Source: Lachancea dasiensis (lineage: Eukaryota; Ascomycota; Saccharomycetes; Saccharomycetales; Saccharomycetaceae). From it: 64,000 nt of DNA. Within the stretch, counting starts at the first letter, position 1. The number at the start of each line of letters is the position of its first letter. Made by a program: the position numbers and the translations under genes. The stretch is taken from contig LT598458.1 in NCBI GenBank assembly GCA_900074725.1, forward strand, positions 1,054,001 through 1,118,000, read 5' to 3'. Under the pieces are notes generated by a model that was not told the DNA's origin, searched no databases, and saw only the letters and a list, made by a program, of their open reading frames with translations. This document shows, in pieces, positions 43,230-57,507 of the stretch.

Positions 43230-43308
43230 TGATCTCCAGGTAAAGTTGCTAAGATTGAGTTTCAGGGCCCCGATTATCAATTGTTGATTGTACGCTCAAG
43301 TCAACACT

Positions 43309-43317
43309 TAGCCGCCA
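43309..43317 (+). promoter_or_regulatory. SAE3: URS1-like (Ume6) site upstream of SAE3
   Basis: TAGCCGCCA, matching the TAGCCGCC core of URS1, 80 nt upstream of the SAE3 ATG. URS1/Ume6 represses early meiotic genes in mitotic cells and activates them with Ime1. Confidence 0.7.
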
Positions 43318-43464
43318 TTGCACTAAAGTTATTCGAATTAAATTGTATAGTACGTATATTACGATACCAATTCCCATTCGAGGGACTGGACGCTAGCAGT
43401 GTTAAGCATCTACGACCAAGTGTTAATCGTCAGCCAATCTTCAGTTGCTTCTGTATAGAGATCA

Positions 43465-47898
<4,434 letters not shown>

Positions 47899-48447
47899 TC
47901 AACGATCCTCTGCCCATTCGTTCTCGCGCCGAATGGCGGCTTCTTCTTCTGGCGTAAAATCGTTGACGATGTTAAAAGTTCGCCTGATTTCCTCGGGAGT
48001 TCTGCCGCGGATCATTTCCGCGACAACCTTGCACCCTGCGTCCAAAAGAGGCTTGATATTTAGGTAATTGGCAGCCTGCATGATTTCGTACAGCATTTCC
48101 TGATCTACTTTTAAAAACTCCCGATCCCAAGGATCCGCAGGAGCAGTCTTGCGGGCATCGTCGTCGTTCTCGTCAGGAAAATTAGAGTCTTTGTGATGCT
48201 CGGCCCACTCAATCACCTTTTGTAAAACCGAGGACCTGACGTTGGGAACGGGCATTACAATTTCATCATCTTCATCGTCCTCCTCTCCTTCCTCGGAGTC
48301 ACTACCCTCACTTTGAAGCCCACTGTCCTGCATGTCGTTCAAGTAGTTCTTTAATAAAAGCGACCTCTCTGCGATCTTTCGCTCCACAGTAAACTTTTCC
48401 CCCTCAACGGAAACCAAAACCACGGTCTGCTTTTTGTCCTTGCTCAT
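47899..48447 (-). CDS. SKP1: SCF ubiquitin ligase and kinetochore adaptor Skp1
   Basis: 182 residues (S. cerevisiae 194). Skp1 links F-box proteins to cullin Cdc53 in SCF ligases and is part of the CBF3 kinetochore complex. The POZ fold occupies about 8-120 ([21 protein letters not shown]), interrupted by an acidic insert (about 45-62). The C-terminal F-box-binding helices are [29 protein letters not shown]-like and end in EENEWAEDR-like sequence (here [10 protein letters not shown]). It equals YDR328C. It follows PEX3 in tandem with 146 nt between them. Confidence 0.97.
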   Translation of the reverse strand: MSKDKKQTVVLVSVEGEKFTVERKIAERSLLLKNYLNDMQDSGLQSEGSDSEEGEEDDEDDEIVMPVPNVRSSVLQKVIEWAEHHKDSNFPDENDDDARKTAPADPWDREFLKVDQEMLYEIMQAANYLNIKPLLDAGCKVVAEMIRGRTPEEIRRTFNIVNDFTPEEEAAIRRENEWAEDR

Positions 48448-48593
48448 TATGCAGTCTCTAGTTGTTGGTCAAGCAATATTATCAGACACTTGATACTTTG
48501 TTGGCGTGTCGATTGTGCAAATGACTATACTACTTTATTTGTTCAACCATTACACTATTTTAGCCAAATTAAGGGTCTTTCCTTACGAGGCGC

Positions 48594-50027
48594 CTAGAAA
48601 CCAAAATTACTGTAAACGCTCGCACTGAGGTCATCAAGCTCTGGGATTGAATCTAGCCTCTGCAAAAACACGTTATTCATAGATACAACACCACTTTTCA
48701 ACATTTCATCACAGCAATTTTTACAGGAAACCGAAAATAAGGCCATCTGATGTTTAGTTTCATCTGCTAAGGGCGCAGCAGGAGCGGTTGCGTTTTCTGA
48801 AGAGGAGGCTTCGGCTGAGCTCTTAGATTTATTCTTTTTGGAAACGTTTTCCTCGACGTGGAGCATGGTAAACTGAAATGCATCATTGATTAAGCTTTCT
48901 AAGACAATCAAGGACGCTGTGGATTCAACACAGTTACTCGTTTCGTTCAAAAGTTGATGCAGCACGGCATTGTCGTCATACAACAGTTTTAAAGCATCTG
49001 AATCGAGCGTTTGCTGCAAGACAAATTGCTGAAGGTTAGACTCTGGCAGCAGGATTTGTTGCAAAGGCTGTTTGCCTGCCGTCGAAGCACTTTGGGGCGC
49101 AGCATGTGAAAGAACTTCTTGATTAATAGCGTGTAGAACTCGCGATAGCCTCTCTCCAAACTCCTCGACCGTGAGAGTGTCGCGAGGATTGAGTTGCCCG
49201 AACTCGCGCAAAACCAATTTCTCGGCTAATGCCTTGTACTGGAGCCATCCTCTGTTGAGGAGCCACCAGGAAAAAGACAAAAATGCCTGCTCATTGATAT
49301 AGCTGGATCTCCGAGCTTTGCGTGCATCCTCCGATATATGGATGCTGTTATTATCAACACCTTGGCTAAAAGTGGGGGCTTGGGATTCATGTTGCCAAAA
49401 ACTAGTTATCCAAGATGTAAGGGAGGTTTGTACAGCAGACTCCTTTTCGACTGCAGTTTTAACCGCTGTTTCCAAATATTCCCGCCTTGCGAGTATGTTC
49501 AGCTGCAATCTCGTCAATAACAAGAGAGAAGAAACACTATAAATTACAGTGCAAAGCTTTGTAAGGGACTTGAGCTTCAAGTCGTTCCACAATTCAGCTT
49601 TAGTTTTCTTGTCCTCGGAGTGAGAGGGGTCCCCCGATGATTTGACGGCCTCTGATATGCTCGTGCTCATTCCTGAAGAGAGCCCATCGTGCTCTGTACC
49701 CTTGGCCCCGTGTGACAGTCTCCTGGACAGCTTCTTGCCCTTTAAAGACGCCACGATTTCCTCGACATCCAGATCCTTCGTCAAAACGAGTGACAGCACT
49801 GGCACCAACTCATAGATCGTGTATAGGGCATCTTGTTGTGTTTGGTTGAATCTGCGCTTGATTTGTTCCTTGACGAATTGCTGCTCGTTGAGTTTCAATT
49901 GCTGCCTCCACAGCCACTTTTTAATCAAGTATAGAGAGACCGCACCTGTACTGAATATAAAAGCCAGAGTGGCTGATGAGAAAAGCACTTTGTTCTTATG
50001 CCTTTGCCAAAGCGAACGGTTGGTCAT
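48594..50027 (-). CDS. PEX3: Peroxisomal membrane biogenesis factor Pex3
   Basis: 477 residues (S. cerevisiae 441). Pex3 anchors Pex19 and inserts peroxisomal membrane proteins; it also docks Inp1 and Atg36. The N-terminal signature is a short basic stretch (RSLWQRHKNKV) then a membrane segment at about 14-34 (LFSSATLAFIFSTGAVSLYLIKKWL). The next block, QQFVKEQIKRRFNQTQQDALYTIY, is the family's conserved region after the membrane anchor. The cytosolic helical domain fills the rest, with two Ser/Lys-rich inserts (about 105-140 and 415-440). It equals YDR329C. Confidence 0.95.
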   Translation of the reverse strand: MTNRSLWQRHKNKVLFSSATLAFIFSTGAVSLYLIKKWLWRQQLKLNEQQFVKEQIKRRFNQTQQDALYTIYELVPVLSLVLTKDLDVEEIVASLKGKKLSRRLSHGAKGTEHDGLSSGMSTSISEAVKSSGDPSHSEDKKTKAELWNDLKLKSLTKLCTVIYSVSSLLLLTRLQLNILARREYLETAVKTAVEKESAVQTSLTSWITSFWQHESQAPTFSQGVDNNSIHISEDARKARRSSYINEQAFLSFSWWLLNRGWLQYKALAEKLVLREFGQLNPRDTLTVEEFGERLSRVLHAINQEVLSHAAPQSASTAGKQPLQQILLPESNLQQFVLQQTLDSDALKLLYDDNAVLHQLLNETSNCVESTASLIVLESLINDAFQFTMLHVEENVSKKNKSKSSAEASSSENATAPAAPLADETKHQMALFSVSCKNCCDEMLKSGVVSMNNVFLQRLDSIPELDDLSASVYSNFGF

Positions 50028-51012
50028 TCTGGATTTATGAGCTTACGGCTGGGTAAAGAAGAGGGGCACCACGGTGAATGAACGGAGATTTTTCGAATAA
50101 AATAGGGATATGGTCTTGACTTCACAGGAAATGACGTTGGATATGGTCGTTACTGAGAATCAACTGGTGTCTCGGCCGTTTTTGGTTACCACCAGCTCTT
50201 TTGTTTCAACTGCAATTGTCTCTCGTCTAACGATGATGATCTATATGTTTATGTCATTATATATTAATTGGGCAGCCTGCCATTCTTAAAGCGTGATAGG
50301 ACAACAGAAGGCTAAGAACTATAGGACACAGATCCTCTGATCGCCCCCTGGTTGCCGGAGCAAATTTCAAATGGATGTTTCGCTCGAAATGTAGGCTGCG
50401 AACTCAAACACTTTAGAGCACACTTCTACTGTCTGCAATTTAAACATAAATACGATCCAGAGATACCGTAAAGGGTAGAAAAGTACAAATAAAAACAAGT
50501 ATGGAATGCAGTTCCTGACTTTAGATGGCCTGCGAAAAGCTACGTATTTAGGATTGATCAGAGAAAATACCTCCCGCAGCTACACTTTATGAGGTTCCAT
50601 CGAGCAATGCGACCCCACTTCGAGACACTTTGTAGATTGAGAAAATTAAACGATATCCGCTCTCCAGCATTGGCCACCATACATTCAATAACCCAAGGCT
50701 AGAATAGTCAACCATCTGCTAATATCGCCGGTGACGAGCAGCACATGTTTTGGTGACGTTGTACAAGAGACAAGTCACACATGCCTGAATATTCCGGAGG
50801 ACTTATATACTTTTCTATGCAGCTATTGGCTAAGCTTGTGATACATCCACTCTCTTCTCTTTCTCTCTCTTCTCCCTCTTCTTTGTTTTCTGTCTTGTCC
50901 TCCTCTACTGGCAGTTTTTTTATTGAATGCCTAAAAATTTAACACAAGTTCAGTGCACGGAAGCTCATCGCAGCGATAATTCAAACTCGAGGGGACCTCC
51001 AAGCAACACTAA
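50028..51012. other. Divergent PEX3 / LRP1 promoter region
   Basis: 985 nt. A CT-rich microsatellite-like tract spans about 50850-50900 (TCTCTTCTCTTTCTCTCTC and similar). A PAC motif next to LRP1 is listed separately. I found no ORF, tRNA or repeat element otherwise. Confidence 0.45.
50964..50971 (-). promoter_or_regulatory. LRP1: PAC motif upstream of LRP1
   Basis: CTCATCGC on the plus strand, that is GCGATGAG on the minus, 42 nt before the LRP1 ATG. A weaker RRPE-like AAAAATTTAA lies near 50933-50942. This places LRP1 in the ribosome-biogenesis regulon together with UTP4. Confidence 0.65.
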
Positions 51013-51534
51013 ATGGATGACAGTGGCAAGATCAAACCGTACATTGCGCACTTAGATGCTCAACTTGCGAAGCTACGTCCAGAAATTGCTAAGTTTACAG
51101 AAAAATCACTCGATGAGCAGCTTCTGTTGCTGAAAGATGATCGCGCCAAGCTAGACCTTTCCAATCGGTACGCTTATGTTTTGTCATCTCTTCTCTTTGC
51201 ATACCTGAAGTTACATGATGTTAAAGACCTAGGCCCTGTGAAGCAGGAGTTAGGCCGTGTCAAGAAGTACATGGACTTAGCTCGTCAACTTGACCAAAAA
51301 GAAGTTAATCGCGAAAAGGCGGAAGAAGAAAGTCAGAAACGGGCGAAGAATATGATTCGTTCAGCTCTGGATGGCAGGTCTTCCGCACCTGCCATTAGTA
51401 AAGTCCACTTCCAAGGAAAGCACACAAAATTCTCGGACGAGCCAAAAGAGAGCAAAGAGGCTCCCCAACCGGAGAGCACAATACCAAACAGTTCCAAAAA
51501 GCAAGGCAAGGTTTCTAAAAAGGCTACGAACTGA
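51013..51534 (+). CDS. LRP1: Nuclear exosome cofactor Lrp1/Rrp47 (C1D family)
   Basis: 173 residues (S. cerevisiae 184). It stabilises and partners Rrp6 in the nuclear exosome for 3' processing of rRNA, snRNA and snoRNA. The Sas10/C1D domain covers about 5-100: YIAHLDAQLAKLRPEIAKF, then RYAYVLSSLLFAYLKLHDVKD and VKQELGRVKKYMDLARQL. The C-terminal tail is rich in Lys and Ser, as in Rrp47, where it binds RNA. The start ATG at 51013 is the first in frame. It equals YHR081W. UBX5 follows in tandem after 251 nt. Confidence 0.95.
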   Translation: MDDSGKIKPYIAHLDAQLAKLRPEIAKFTEKSLDEQLLLLKDDRAKLDLSNRYAYVLSSLLFAYLKLHDVKDLGPVKQELGRVKKYMDLARQLDQKEVNREKAEEESQKRAKNMIRSALDGRSSAPAISKVHFQGKHTKFSDEPKESKEAPQPESTIPNSSKKQGKVSKKATN

Positions 51535-51660
51535 TGAAAAATGGGGCTATTAGGCTAAGCAGTGTATATTAGGTATAAAATAGTGGTGTTCGTGTTGTGT
51601 TACCTTGCGTTTCGCTTACAACAAGGTAACTGAATTAATACATGGTTGAAAGAAATACGT

Positions 51661-51669
51661 CTTGCCACC
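51661..51669 (-). promoter_or_regulatory. UBX5: PACE-like (Rpn4) site upstream of UBX5
   Basis: GGTGGCAAG on the minus strand, one mismatch at the last base from PACE GGTGGCAAA and holding the Rpn4 core GGTGGCA, 117 nt before the UBX5 ATG. Confidence 0.55.
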
Positions 51670-51785
51670 CAACATTAGCATCTATTCTGCCGATTGCGCG
51701 TTCCTCATAATCGACATACTGCCTACTACATTGGTAATACATAATCACTGGTATTCACAGCAACCCCGCTAACTGACCCTTCGCA

Positions 51786-53243
51786 ATGTCACAAGACACT
51801 ATCGACACCTTTATGGCCATCACCAGCGCTGAAAGCAGCGAACTTGCTCAACATTTCCTGGAGATGGCTGGCGGAAATTTGGAGACAGCAATTTCTCTCT
51901 TTTTTGAACACGGCGGAAATGCCCAATTGAACAATCGGAACTCAAACACTAGCAGCATATTGCCTGCTGGGAACTCGCAGTTTGATGAACAGCCGAATGA
52001 CGACGGTTACAGGGCACCGGACCCAGCTCGCCATGAGGCTCTAGTTGACACACATGTATTCTCCTCAACTTTTGGTGGTGTCGGAGGGCGCTTCGAACCC
52101 TTGCGCCATGTTAGAGGGATGTTTGACGAAACTAGGCCACAAGGTATTTTCAATCAGCAACTGAACATAGAAGAGGGCGACGAGGATTCCGAGTTTTCAG
52201 AAGAAGAGAATTATGAATCCGACCATGTTTACGAGGAGGAGACAGTTATGGAAATAGATGAAGATGGCGCAATACGCGAACACAGAAAGCTTGTCCGGAA
52301 GCCGCGCGCAGTAACCAAAGAACAAAGGCTTGCTATGCTTTTCAAGCCACCTTTTGACATGATGGCCAAGGTTGATTTAGATGGAGCGAAAATTCGTGGA
52401 CGAGAGAGGCAGAAATGGATAATGATCAACATTCAAGCTGTGGATATTTTCCAGTGCCAGGCAATCAATCGAGACATTTGGGCACACAAAGATGTGAAAA
52501 AGCTGGTTAAAGAAAACTTCATTTTTCTGCAGTACCAGTTTGATTCTCAAAATGCACAGCCTTATATTCAGTTTTACGGTCCGCATGACAAGGAAGAGCT
52601 GCCTCATATTGCCATTCTTGATCCCATCACGGGTGAGAGAGTCAAACAATGGAATCATGATGTTCCAAATTTGCATTCATTTATCGAAGAAGTGACTGTC
52701 TTCTTATCACAATTTTCACTGCATCCAGGCTCGACAAACCCTACTGTAAGGGAGCCAACACCAAAACTGGATCCTACCTTGCTCTCTGAGGAGCAACAAA
52801 TGGAATTAGCGATTCAGGAATCTTTGAATCGCGACAGAACTGCAGGTCCAACCGTGGATACCGGTGAGCCTGCGGACACCGAACTTTTGAAGAGCAACGA
52901 CCAGCATGCAAGCGTTCAAGGACCAACTGAGGATCCGCATGTACCTCTTTTCAATTCAATTTTGCCTCTTCAGCATCCCGAGCCGTCAAATCAGCTCGGT
53001 GTAACAACGAGAATTCAAATTCGGATAGGCGATGGTCGGAGGCTGGTAAGAAGATTTAATGCCATGGAAGATACAGTACGTACCATATTTGAGGTGTTAA
53101 AAAGTGAAGTCGATGGACTTGGCTCTCAGTACTTCACATTGAGCGATCACGCAAGGGAGAACCTCCTCGATAAGCTAGACGAGACAATCAGTGACGCTGG
53201 CTTAAAAAATAGCTCACTTTTACTTGAACTTATATCAGAATGA
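51786..53243 (+). CDS. UBX5: Cdc48 adaptor Ubx5 (UBA-UAS-UIM-UBX)
   Basis: 485 residues (S. cerevisiae 500). UBX5 binds Cdc48 and ubiquitinated substrates, including in cullin-associated turnover and DNA-protein crosslink repair. Domains in order: UBA at about 1-45 (EMAGGNLETAISLFFEHGG), an acidic linker (about 130-160), a thioredoxin-like UAS domain (about 180-310; FQCQAINRDIWAHKDVKKL and YIQFYGPHDKEELPHIAILDP), a UIM near 335-352 (EQQMELAIQESLNRD), and a C-terminal UBX domain (about 405-485; TRIQIRIGDGRRLVRRFN). The order matches UBXD7/Ubx5. It equals YDR330W, in tandem with GPI8. Confidence 0.95.
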   Translation: MSQDTIDTFMAITSAESSELAQHFLEMAGGNLETAISLFFEHGGNAQLNNRNSNTSSILPAGNSQFDEQPNDDGYRAPDPARHEALVDTHVFSSTFGGVGGRFEPLRHVRGMFDETRPQGIFNQQLNIEEGDEDSEFSEEENYESDHVYEEETVMEIDEDGAIREHRKLVRKPRAVTKEQRLAMLFKPPFDMMAKVDLDGAKIRGRERQKWIMINIQAVDIFQCQAINRDIWAHKDVKKLVKENFIFLQYQFDSQNAQPYIQFYGPHDKEELPHIAILDPITGERVKQWNHDVPNLHSFIEEVTVFLSQFSLHPGSTNPTVREPTPKLDPTLLSEEQQMELAIQESLNRDRTAGPTVDTGEPADTELLKSNDQHASVQGPTEDPHVPLFNSILPLQHPEPSNQLGVTTRIQIRIGDGRRLVRRFNAMEDTVRTIFEVLKSEVDGLGSQYFTLSDHARENLLDKLDETISDAGLKNSSLLLELISE

Positions 53244-53633
53244 ATAATGGTCGGTGAATAATAATCAGTGAATAACAACTTGAAGATGAAGCGGGAGCTA
53301 ACCAGTAGGCGATGCGTATTCTATGAAGTCTTGTACTATAACGTGCTCTAATGTAAGCATCTGAGCATGTGAGCTGTAGCGCATCCAGACTAGTGTAATT
53401 TCCACTTTTTGGTTCCAAACTAGTTCAACAGCTGCTTTCTAACGACCTTATGCTACGGCAATCAGCATTCGTCAACGCCAAGGCTAAGAATGCTTTAGCT
53501 AGGTGACACTATCTTCTTGGCATTGTCTATGTGTTCGCGAGTATTTTCGGACTCATCCTTTTAAAGTTGACATGAAATTTAACGTCCGCATACTGGCCCT
53601 GCCTAACGTAAACCGTTTTGTAAGGCGTCATTC
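53244..53633. other. UBX5-GPI8 intergenic region
   Basis: 390 nt between tandem genes, presumably the UBX5 terminator and GPI8 promoter. Short TAATAATCAG and TGAATAATGG direct repeats follow the UBX5 stop. Nothing else is seen. Confidence 0.35.
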
Positions 53634-54839
53634 ATGAGACTAATCAACCTGCTATCGGTAGCAGTGGCTATCTGTTCACTCTGTTATGTGGAAGCTAACT
53701 CTGGACATACCAATAACTGGGCTGTATTAGTTTGTACATCTCGGTTTTGGTTCAATTATAGACACATGGCCAATGTACTGAGCATGTACAGAACCGTTAA
53801 AAGGCTCGGTATTCCGGACTCGCAAATTATTCTGATGTTGAGTGACGATGTTGCATGCAATTCGAGAAACCTTTTTCCCGGCAGTGTTTTCAACAATGCG
53901 GATCGAGCTCTGGATCTGTATGGTGAGTCTGTGGAAGTGGACTATAAGGGCTATGAAGTAACAGTAGAAAACTTCATTCGTCTATTAACGGATCGCTGGA
54001 GTGAAGAGCAGCCGAAGTCGAAGAGGCTATTAACTGATGAGAATTCTAATATCTTCATTTACATGACCGGTCATGGCGGCGCTGATTTCTTGAAGTTTCA
54101 AGATGCTGAAGAGATCTCCTCTCATGATATCGCTGACGCTTTCGCCCAAATGCATGAGAAAAAGCGCTACAACGAAATTTTTTTCATGATAGATACTTGT
54201 CAGGCCAACACCATGTATTCACAATTTTATTCTCCTAACGTTTTGGCTGTGGGGTCTAGTAGATTAGATGAAAGCTCTTACTCCCATCATTCTGATGTGG
54301 AGGTAGGTGTTGCTGTTATCGATCGTTTCACTTACTATACCCTGGAGTTTATGGAAAACATCGGAAAAAACTCATCCCTGACATTGAATGACTTGTTTGA
54401 GTCATACACATTTGAAAAGGTTCATTCTCATGTTGGTGTCAAGTCTGACCTTTTCCAGAGAGACCCATCAGAAGTGCTGGTCACTGATTTTTTTGGGAGC
54501 CTAAAACATATTATTCGGGATGACACCGATTCTGTCGACGACTTTAACGCCTTGGTGACAGATGGAGAAAAAGAAGACTACGTCGAACATGTTTTGAATT
54601 TGGCAATAGAGAAGAGTCGAAAGATTGTTCTGGAAGAAACAAATGCTTCACCTATAGGGCACACTGTGTTAGATAACCCAGTAGAAAGCACACTGAAATT
54701 TAACAAAAGTAGGGATAACGGTTGGTCTAGTAAGCAATCCGCCATGTTTGTTCTGACTTCTCTCGTTATCGTGATAGGTGGAATGCAGCTACGAAAACAA
54801 TCCAACCTTCGCATGACAAACTTCTACGATGTTAGTTAG
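53634..54839 (+). CDS. GPI8: GPI transamidase catalytic subunit Gpi8 (PIG-K)
   Basis: 401 residues (S. cerevisiae 411). This C13-family cysteine protease cleaves GPI-attachment signals and joins the GPI anchor in the ER lumen. A signal peptide is at about 1-22. The protease fold begins NNWAVLVCTSRFWFNYRH. The catalytic dyad is visible as His147 (MTGHGGADF) and Cys189 (MIDTCQANTMY). A C-terminal membrane segment lies at about 369-388 (AMFVLTSLVIVIGGMQL). It equals YDR331W. Its product would modify cargo such as Dfg5, also encoded in this window. It is convergent with KSP1, 208 nt away. Confidence 0.97.
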   Translation: MRLINLLSVAVAICSLCYVEANSGHTNNWAVLVCTSRFWFNYRHMANVLSMYRTVKRLGIPDSQIILMLSDDVACNSRNLFPGSVFNNADRALDLYGESVEVDYKGYEVTVENFIRLLTDRWSEEQPKSKRLLTDENSNIFIYMTGHGGADFLKFQDAEEISSHDIADAFAQMHEKKRYNEIFFMIDTCQANTMYSQFYSPNVLAVGSSRLDESSYSHHSDVEVGVAVIDRFTYYTLEFMENIGKNSSLTLNDLFESYTFEKVHSHVGVKSDLFQRDPSEVLVTDFFGSLKHIIRDDTDSVDDFNALVTDGEKEDYVEHVLNLAIEKSRKIVLEETNASPIGHTVLDNPVESTLKFNKSRDNGWSSKQSAMFVLTSLVIVIGGMQLRKQSNLRMTNFYDVS

Positions 54840-55047
54840 AAGTTGCTTATTTAATATGTAGTAGTAGTCCAACGAAGCCATATCAAATAAGGCCTTGGTC
54901 TGTGGTCAAATATCTCAAGAAAGACAAAAATTATGCAATTACTTTAAAGCAAAGACTATGTTACTTTGTAAAATATGACTTTAAGGGTGATAAAGATATG
55001 ACCAATATATCATTCCCTGAAAAATGCAGTATCTGAGATCTAAAATC

Positions 55048-57507
55048 TCAATCTTGTTGTTGCTGTAGCATCAACCAATTGTTTTTATATTGCTCTAAGG
55101 ACCCAATCAATTCGTCTTGAATTGAGCTGGACTTTCTACCGCTCTTGATATCTCTCGCTGAAGCATATGTAGTGGTCTGATTAGCAGCAAATGAAGGGCT
55201 GATCTCATCATCTTCAAACGCGACAGCATTTGAATCGGCAAATATATCGCTATTTTGCAATACTGTAGTCGCTTGGCCATGGTTACTCGCAATGAAAGAT
55301 TTTGGTGTGCCTGTTGAACGCCCAACATTTGAGCTTTTCCGTCTAGTATCAAAACTTCCAAAGCTAATTGAGTTATTACCTACTGATAACGTTGTTTCAG
55401 CGCCTTGTGGGGACATCTGTTGGTGGCCAAGAATTGCTGAGTTCATGCTCTTTCTGTGGTGGGGTGGAATATACACGCCCGGTTTGGCCTTAAATGTAGA
55501 ACCTGCTACGGGCTCCATCTGAGCAAGCTGTTCGGTGAATGTGTTTTTACTAACTTCATTTAGCTTGTAAGGTTTGGGCTCAGGTGATTTGAGAATCTCA
55601 GGAAGTTCATTGGAGCCTGGAAGTGCCGAGTCTTGCGTAATATCGATGGGCACGTGAGGTTTCTGGAAGGGTTCATCATTTATTGATAATCCATCAATGT
55701 CGTTTGCAAAACTGTCAATGTCGTTCTCCTCTAATGTAAACAATACATCATCTAGATCGTTTTCATTATTCTCATTGGAGATTGCGTGTAATTCGTGAAA
55801 AGTATTTGTAGTCAAGGTGCTGGGACCATCATGAATGCCATCTAAGACAGAGTTGATCGTTGGAATATTAGGGGATCCACTCAGTATACTGTTAGGGCGA
55901 GAATGAGGGGGAATGTACTTGCCTGACGGAGAACTTTGAGATACGTTGGAGTTTTGAGACAAATTGGACCCACGTCTCCCATAAGATGTAGACAAATTAT
56001 TGTTATTTGGCTTCTGGTTGAGCTTTGAGTTTCCAGAGGAGCTGGGCCTTCTCCTCCTGTTCCCTCGATGCTTGCTAAACTTGTTGTTGAAAATGCCTTC
56101 CATATATCTATTGTGGACACTGGGTGGTGTAAAAAAGTCCCTAGTATTGAAGCTCTCTTGGTCGTTGGCATGGTAATCTTGGAAAAAGTTGTTAATGTGG
56201 GTATTAGGAGTTGGAATGGCTAAAGGCTTGCGACTGTTCTTTAGGACCTTTGATTCATCGATTTTAATAGGTTTTGCGTTCCTGTAAGAAATGTCATGTT
56301 GAGGGTGGCTACGCTTTCTGAATCTGAAACGAGGAATGGGATCCTTTTCTTTCGACTTTTCCTTGGTGGATACAGGGGTGATATCTTGCACAGAAATTTT
56401 GGGAACTGCTTCTCCCATAAGGCCCTCGGGGACAGTTGGGGTTTCTGAAGGTGATAAAGGTAAGGGACTATCTTCAATGGTCTTGGCAGGTGAGTATCCG
56501 TCGTCCGCCAATGAATTGAAATATTCATCGTCTAACGTATATTCACCAAGCTGTGCAAGCTCCCTTTTCATGCTAGCTAAGTCTCGATTGGAGGGATCCA
56601 TGGTCAAACTGTGTCTTAAAACTTGGAAAAAATCGAAGGACATCGTAGAGAAAATATCGAATAGAGCTTCCCTATTAGCGGCGAAATAGCAGAAGGCTTT
56701 ATCGCTTGGATTTGCAACGCTAAATGGATTCTTGTGAAAAACAATATTGAGCAACACAATTCCAATTGCCCATAAATCGACTTTGCTACAGTCGTAAGGC
56801 TCATTTCTTTCGTCGCGATCCAAATTGTCCTCAAATAGCTCTGGTGCCATGTACCTCTCACTCCCAACACTTCTGTCCATGGAGGTCTTATCCAAGGTGG
56901 CCAACCCCCAGTCAGTAAGTTTAATGGTCCAATCAGACCCCCCGATCAAAATATTCTCAGGTTTCACGTCTCTGTGGTAGATGCCCTTTTGATGAACAAA
57001 CTCGATTGAATCCATAATTTGGGAGGCTATATGAGTGATCAGCTTTGTCTTCTTAGGAACCAGGTCCGCTCTGATGGCCTCATAGAGGTCGCCCCCAGAG
57101 CAGTATTCCATGATAATAAACGAGTCGAAAAAATCGAAAAGCTCCGTTATGTTTTTGTGCTTGCCAATTTTCGTATGGATGTCGACCTCAAATAGGGCCT
57201 CGAAACATATGTTTTTGGACAGCCGGGAGCGAACTTTTTCAGAGATCTGCGATCTGTGATGCTTGTGAAGTTGCTGTTCTTGCAGCTTTTCCTCGTTCTC
57301 CACCTCTCTGTCCACTTGAGACTCACAACGTGCACCGCCAGATTCACTTTCATTCTTGAAGATATACTTGACAGCTACTAGCTTCTTCGTTTGCGTATCG
57401 TTGGCAAGTGAAACGTACCCATAGGAGCCCTCGCTGATGTCGTCCACCTTCTTATACCGCCCGCGCAGTAGGCCACCCTCCTTGTACACCTCGTAATCGT
57501 CTGGCAT
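55048..57507 (-). CDS. KSP1: Ser/Thr kinase Ksp1
   Basis: 819 residues from the ATG at 57507 (S. cerevisiae 1029). Ksp1 acts in TORC1/PKA-linked control of autophagy, pseudohyphal growth and nutrient signalling. Kinase domain about 15-350: glycine loop ISEGSYGYVSLA, VAIK-type Lys in LVAVKYIF, HRDVKPENILI (about 179), then DWG in place of DFG (LTDWGLATLDK), also found in S. cerevisiae Ksp1. A charged insert sits between the N-lobe strands (about 50-90). The rest is Ser/Asn-rich and disordered, with short conserved islands (TPNTHINNFFQDYHA, RDFFTPPSVHNRYMEG, GVYIPPHHRKS) and the end SLEQYKNNWLMLQQQ. It equals YHR082C. Confidence 0.96.
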   Translation of the reverse strand: MPDDYEVYKEGGLLRGRYKKVDDISEGSYGYVSLANDTQTKKLVAVKYIFKNESESGGARCESQVDREVENEEKLQEQQLHKHHRSQISEKVRSRLSKNICFEALFEVDIHTKIGKHKNITELFDFFDSFIIMEYCSGGDLYEAIRADLVPKKTKLITHIASQIMDSIEFVHQKGIYHRDVKPENILIGGSDWTIKLTDWGLATLDKTSMDRSVGSERYMAPELFEDNLDRDERNEPYDCSKVDLWAIGIVLLNIVFHKNPFSVANPSDKAFCYFAANREALFDIFSTMSFDFFQVLRHSLTMDPSNRDLASMKRELAQLGEYTLDDEYFNSLADDGYSPAKTIEDSPLPLSPSETPTVPEGLMGEAVPKISVQDITPVSTKEKSKEKDPIPRFRFRKRSHPQHDISYRNAKPIKIDESKVLKNSRKPLAIPTPNTHINNFFQDYHANDQESFNTRDFFTPPSVHNRYMEGIFNNKFSKHRGNRRRRPSSSGNSKLNQKPNNNNLSTSYGRRGSNLSQNSNVSQSSPSGKYIPPHSRPNSILSGSPNIPTINSVLDGIHDGPSTLTTNTFHELHAISNENNENDLDDVLFTLEENDIDSFANDIDGLSINDEPFQKPHVPIDITQDSALPGSNELPEILKSPEPKPYKLNEVSKNTFTEQLAQMEPVAGSTFKAKPGVYIPPHHRKSMNSAILGHQQMSPQGAETTLSVGNNSISFGSFDTRRKSSNVGRSTGTPKSFIASNHGQATTVLQNSDIFADSNAVAFEDDEISPSFAANQTTTYASARDIKSGRKSSSIQDELIGSLEQYKNNWLMLQQQQD

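Noticed and set aside
50850-50900. CT-rich tract upstream of LRP1 as a possible mobile-element end or special promoter
   Set aside because: It is a simple pyrimidine-rich tract without flanking repeats, common in yeast promoters.
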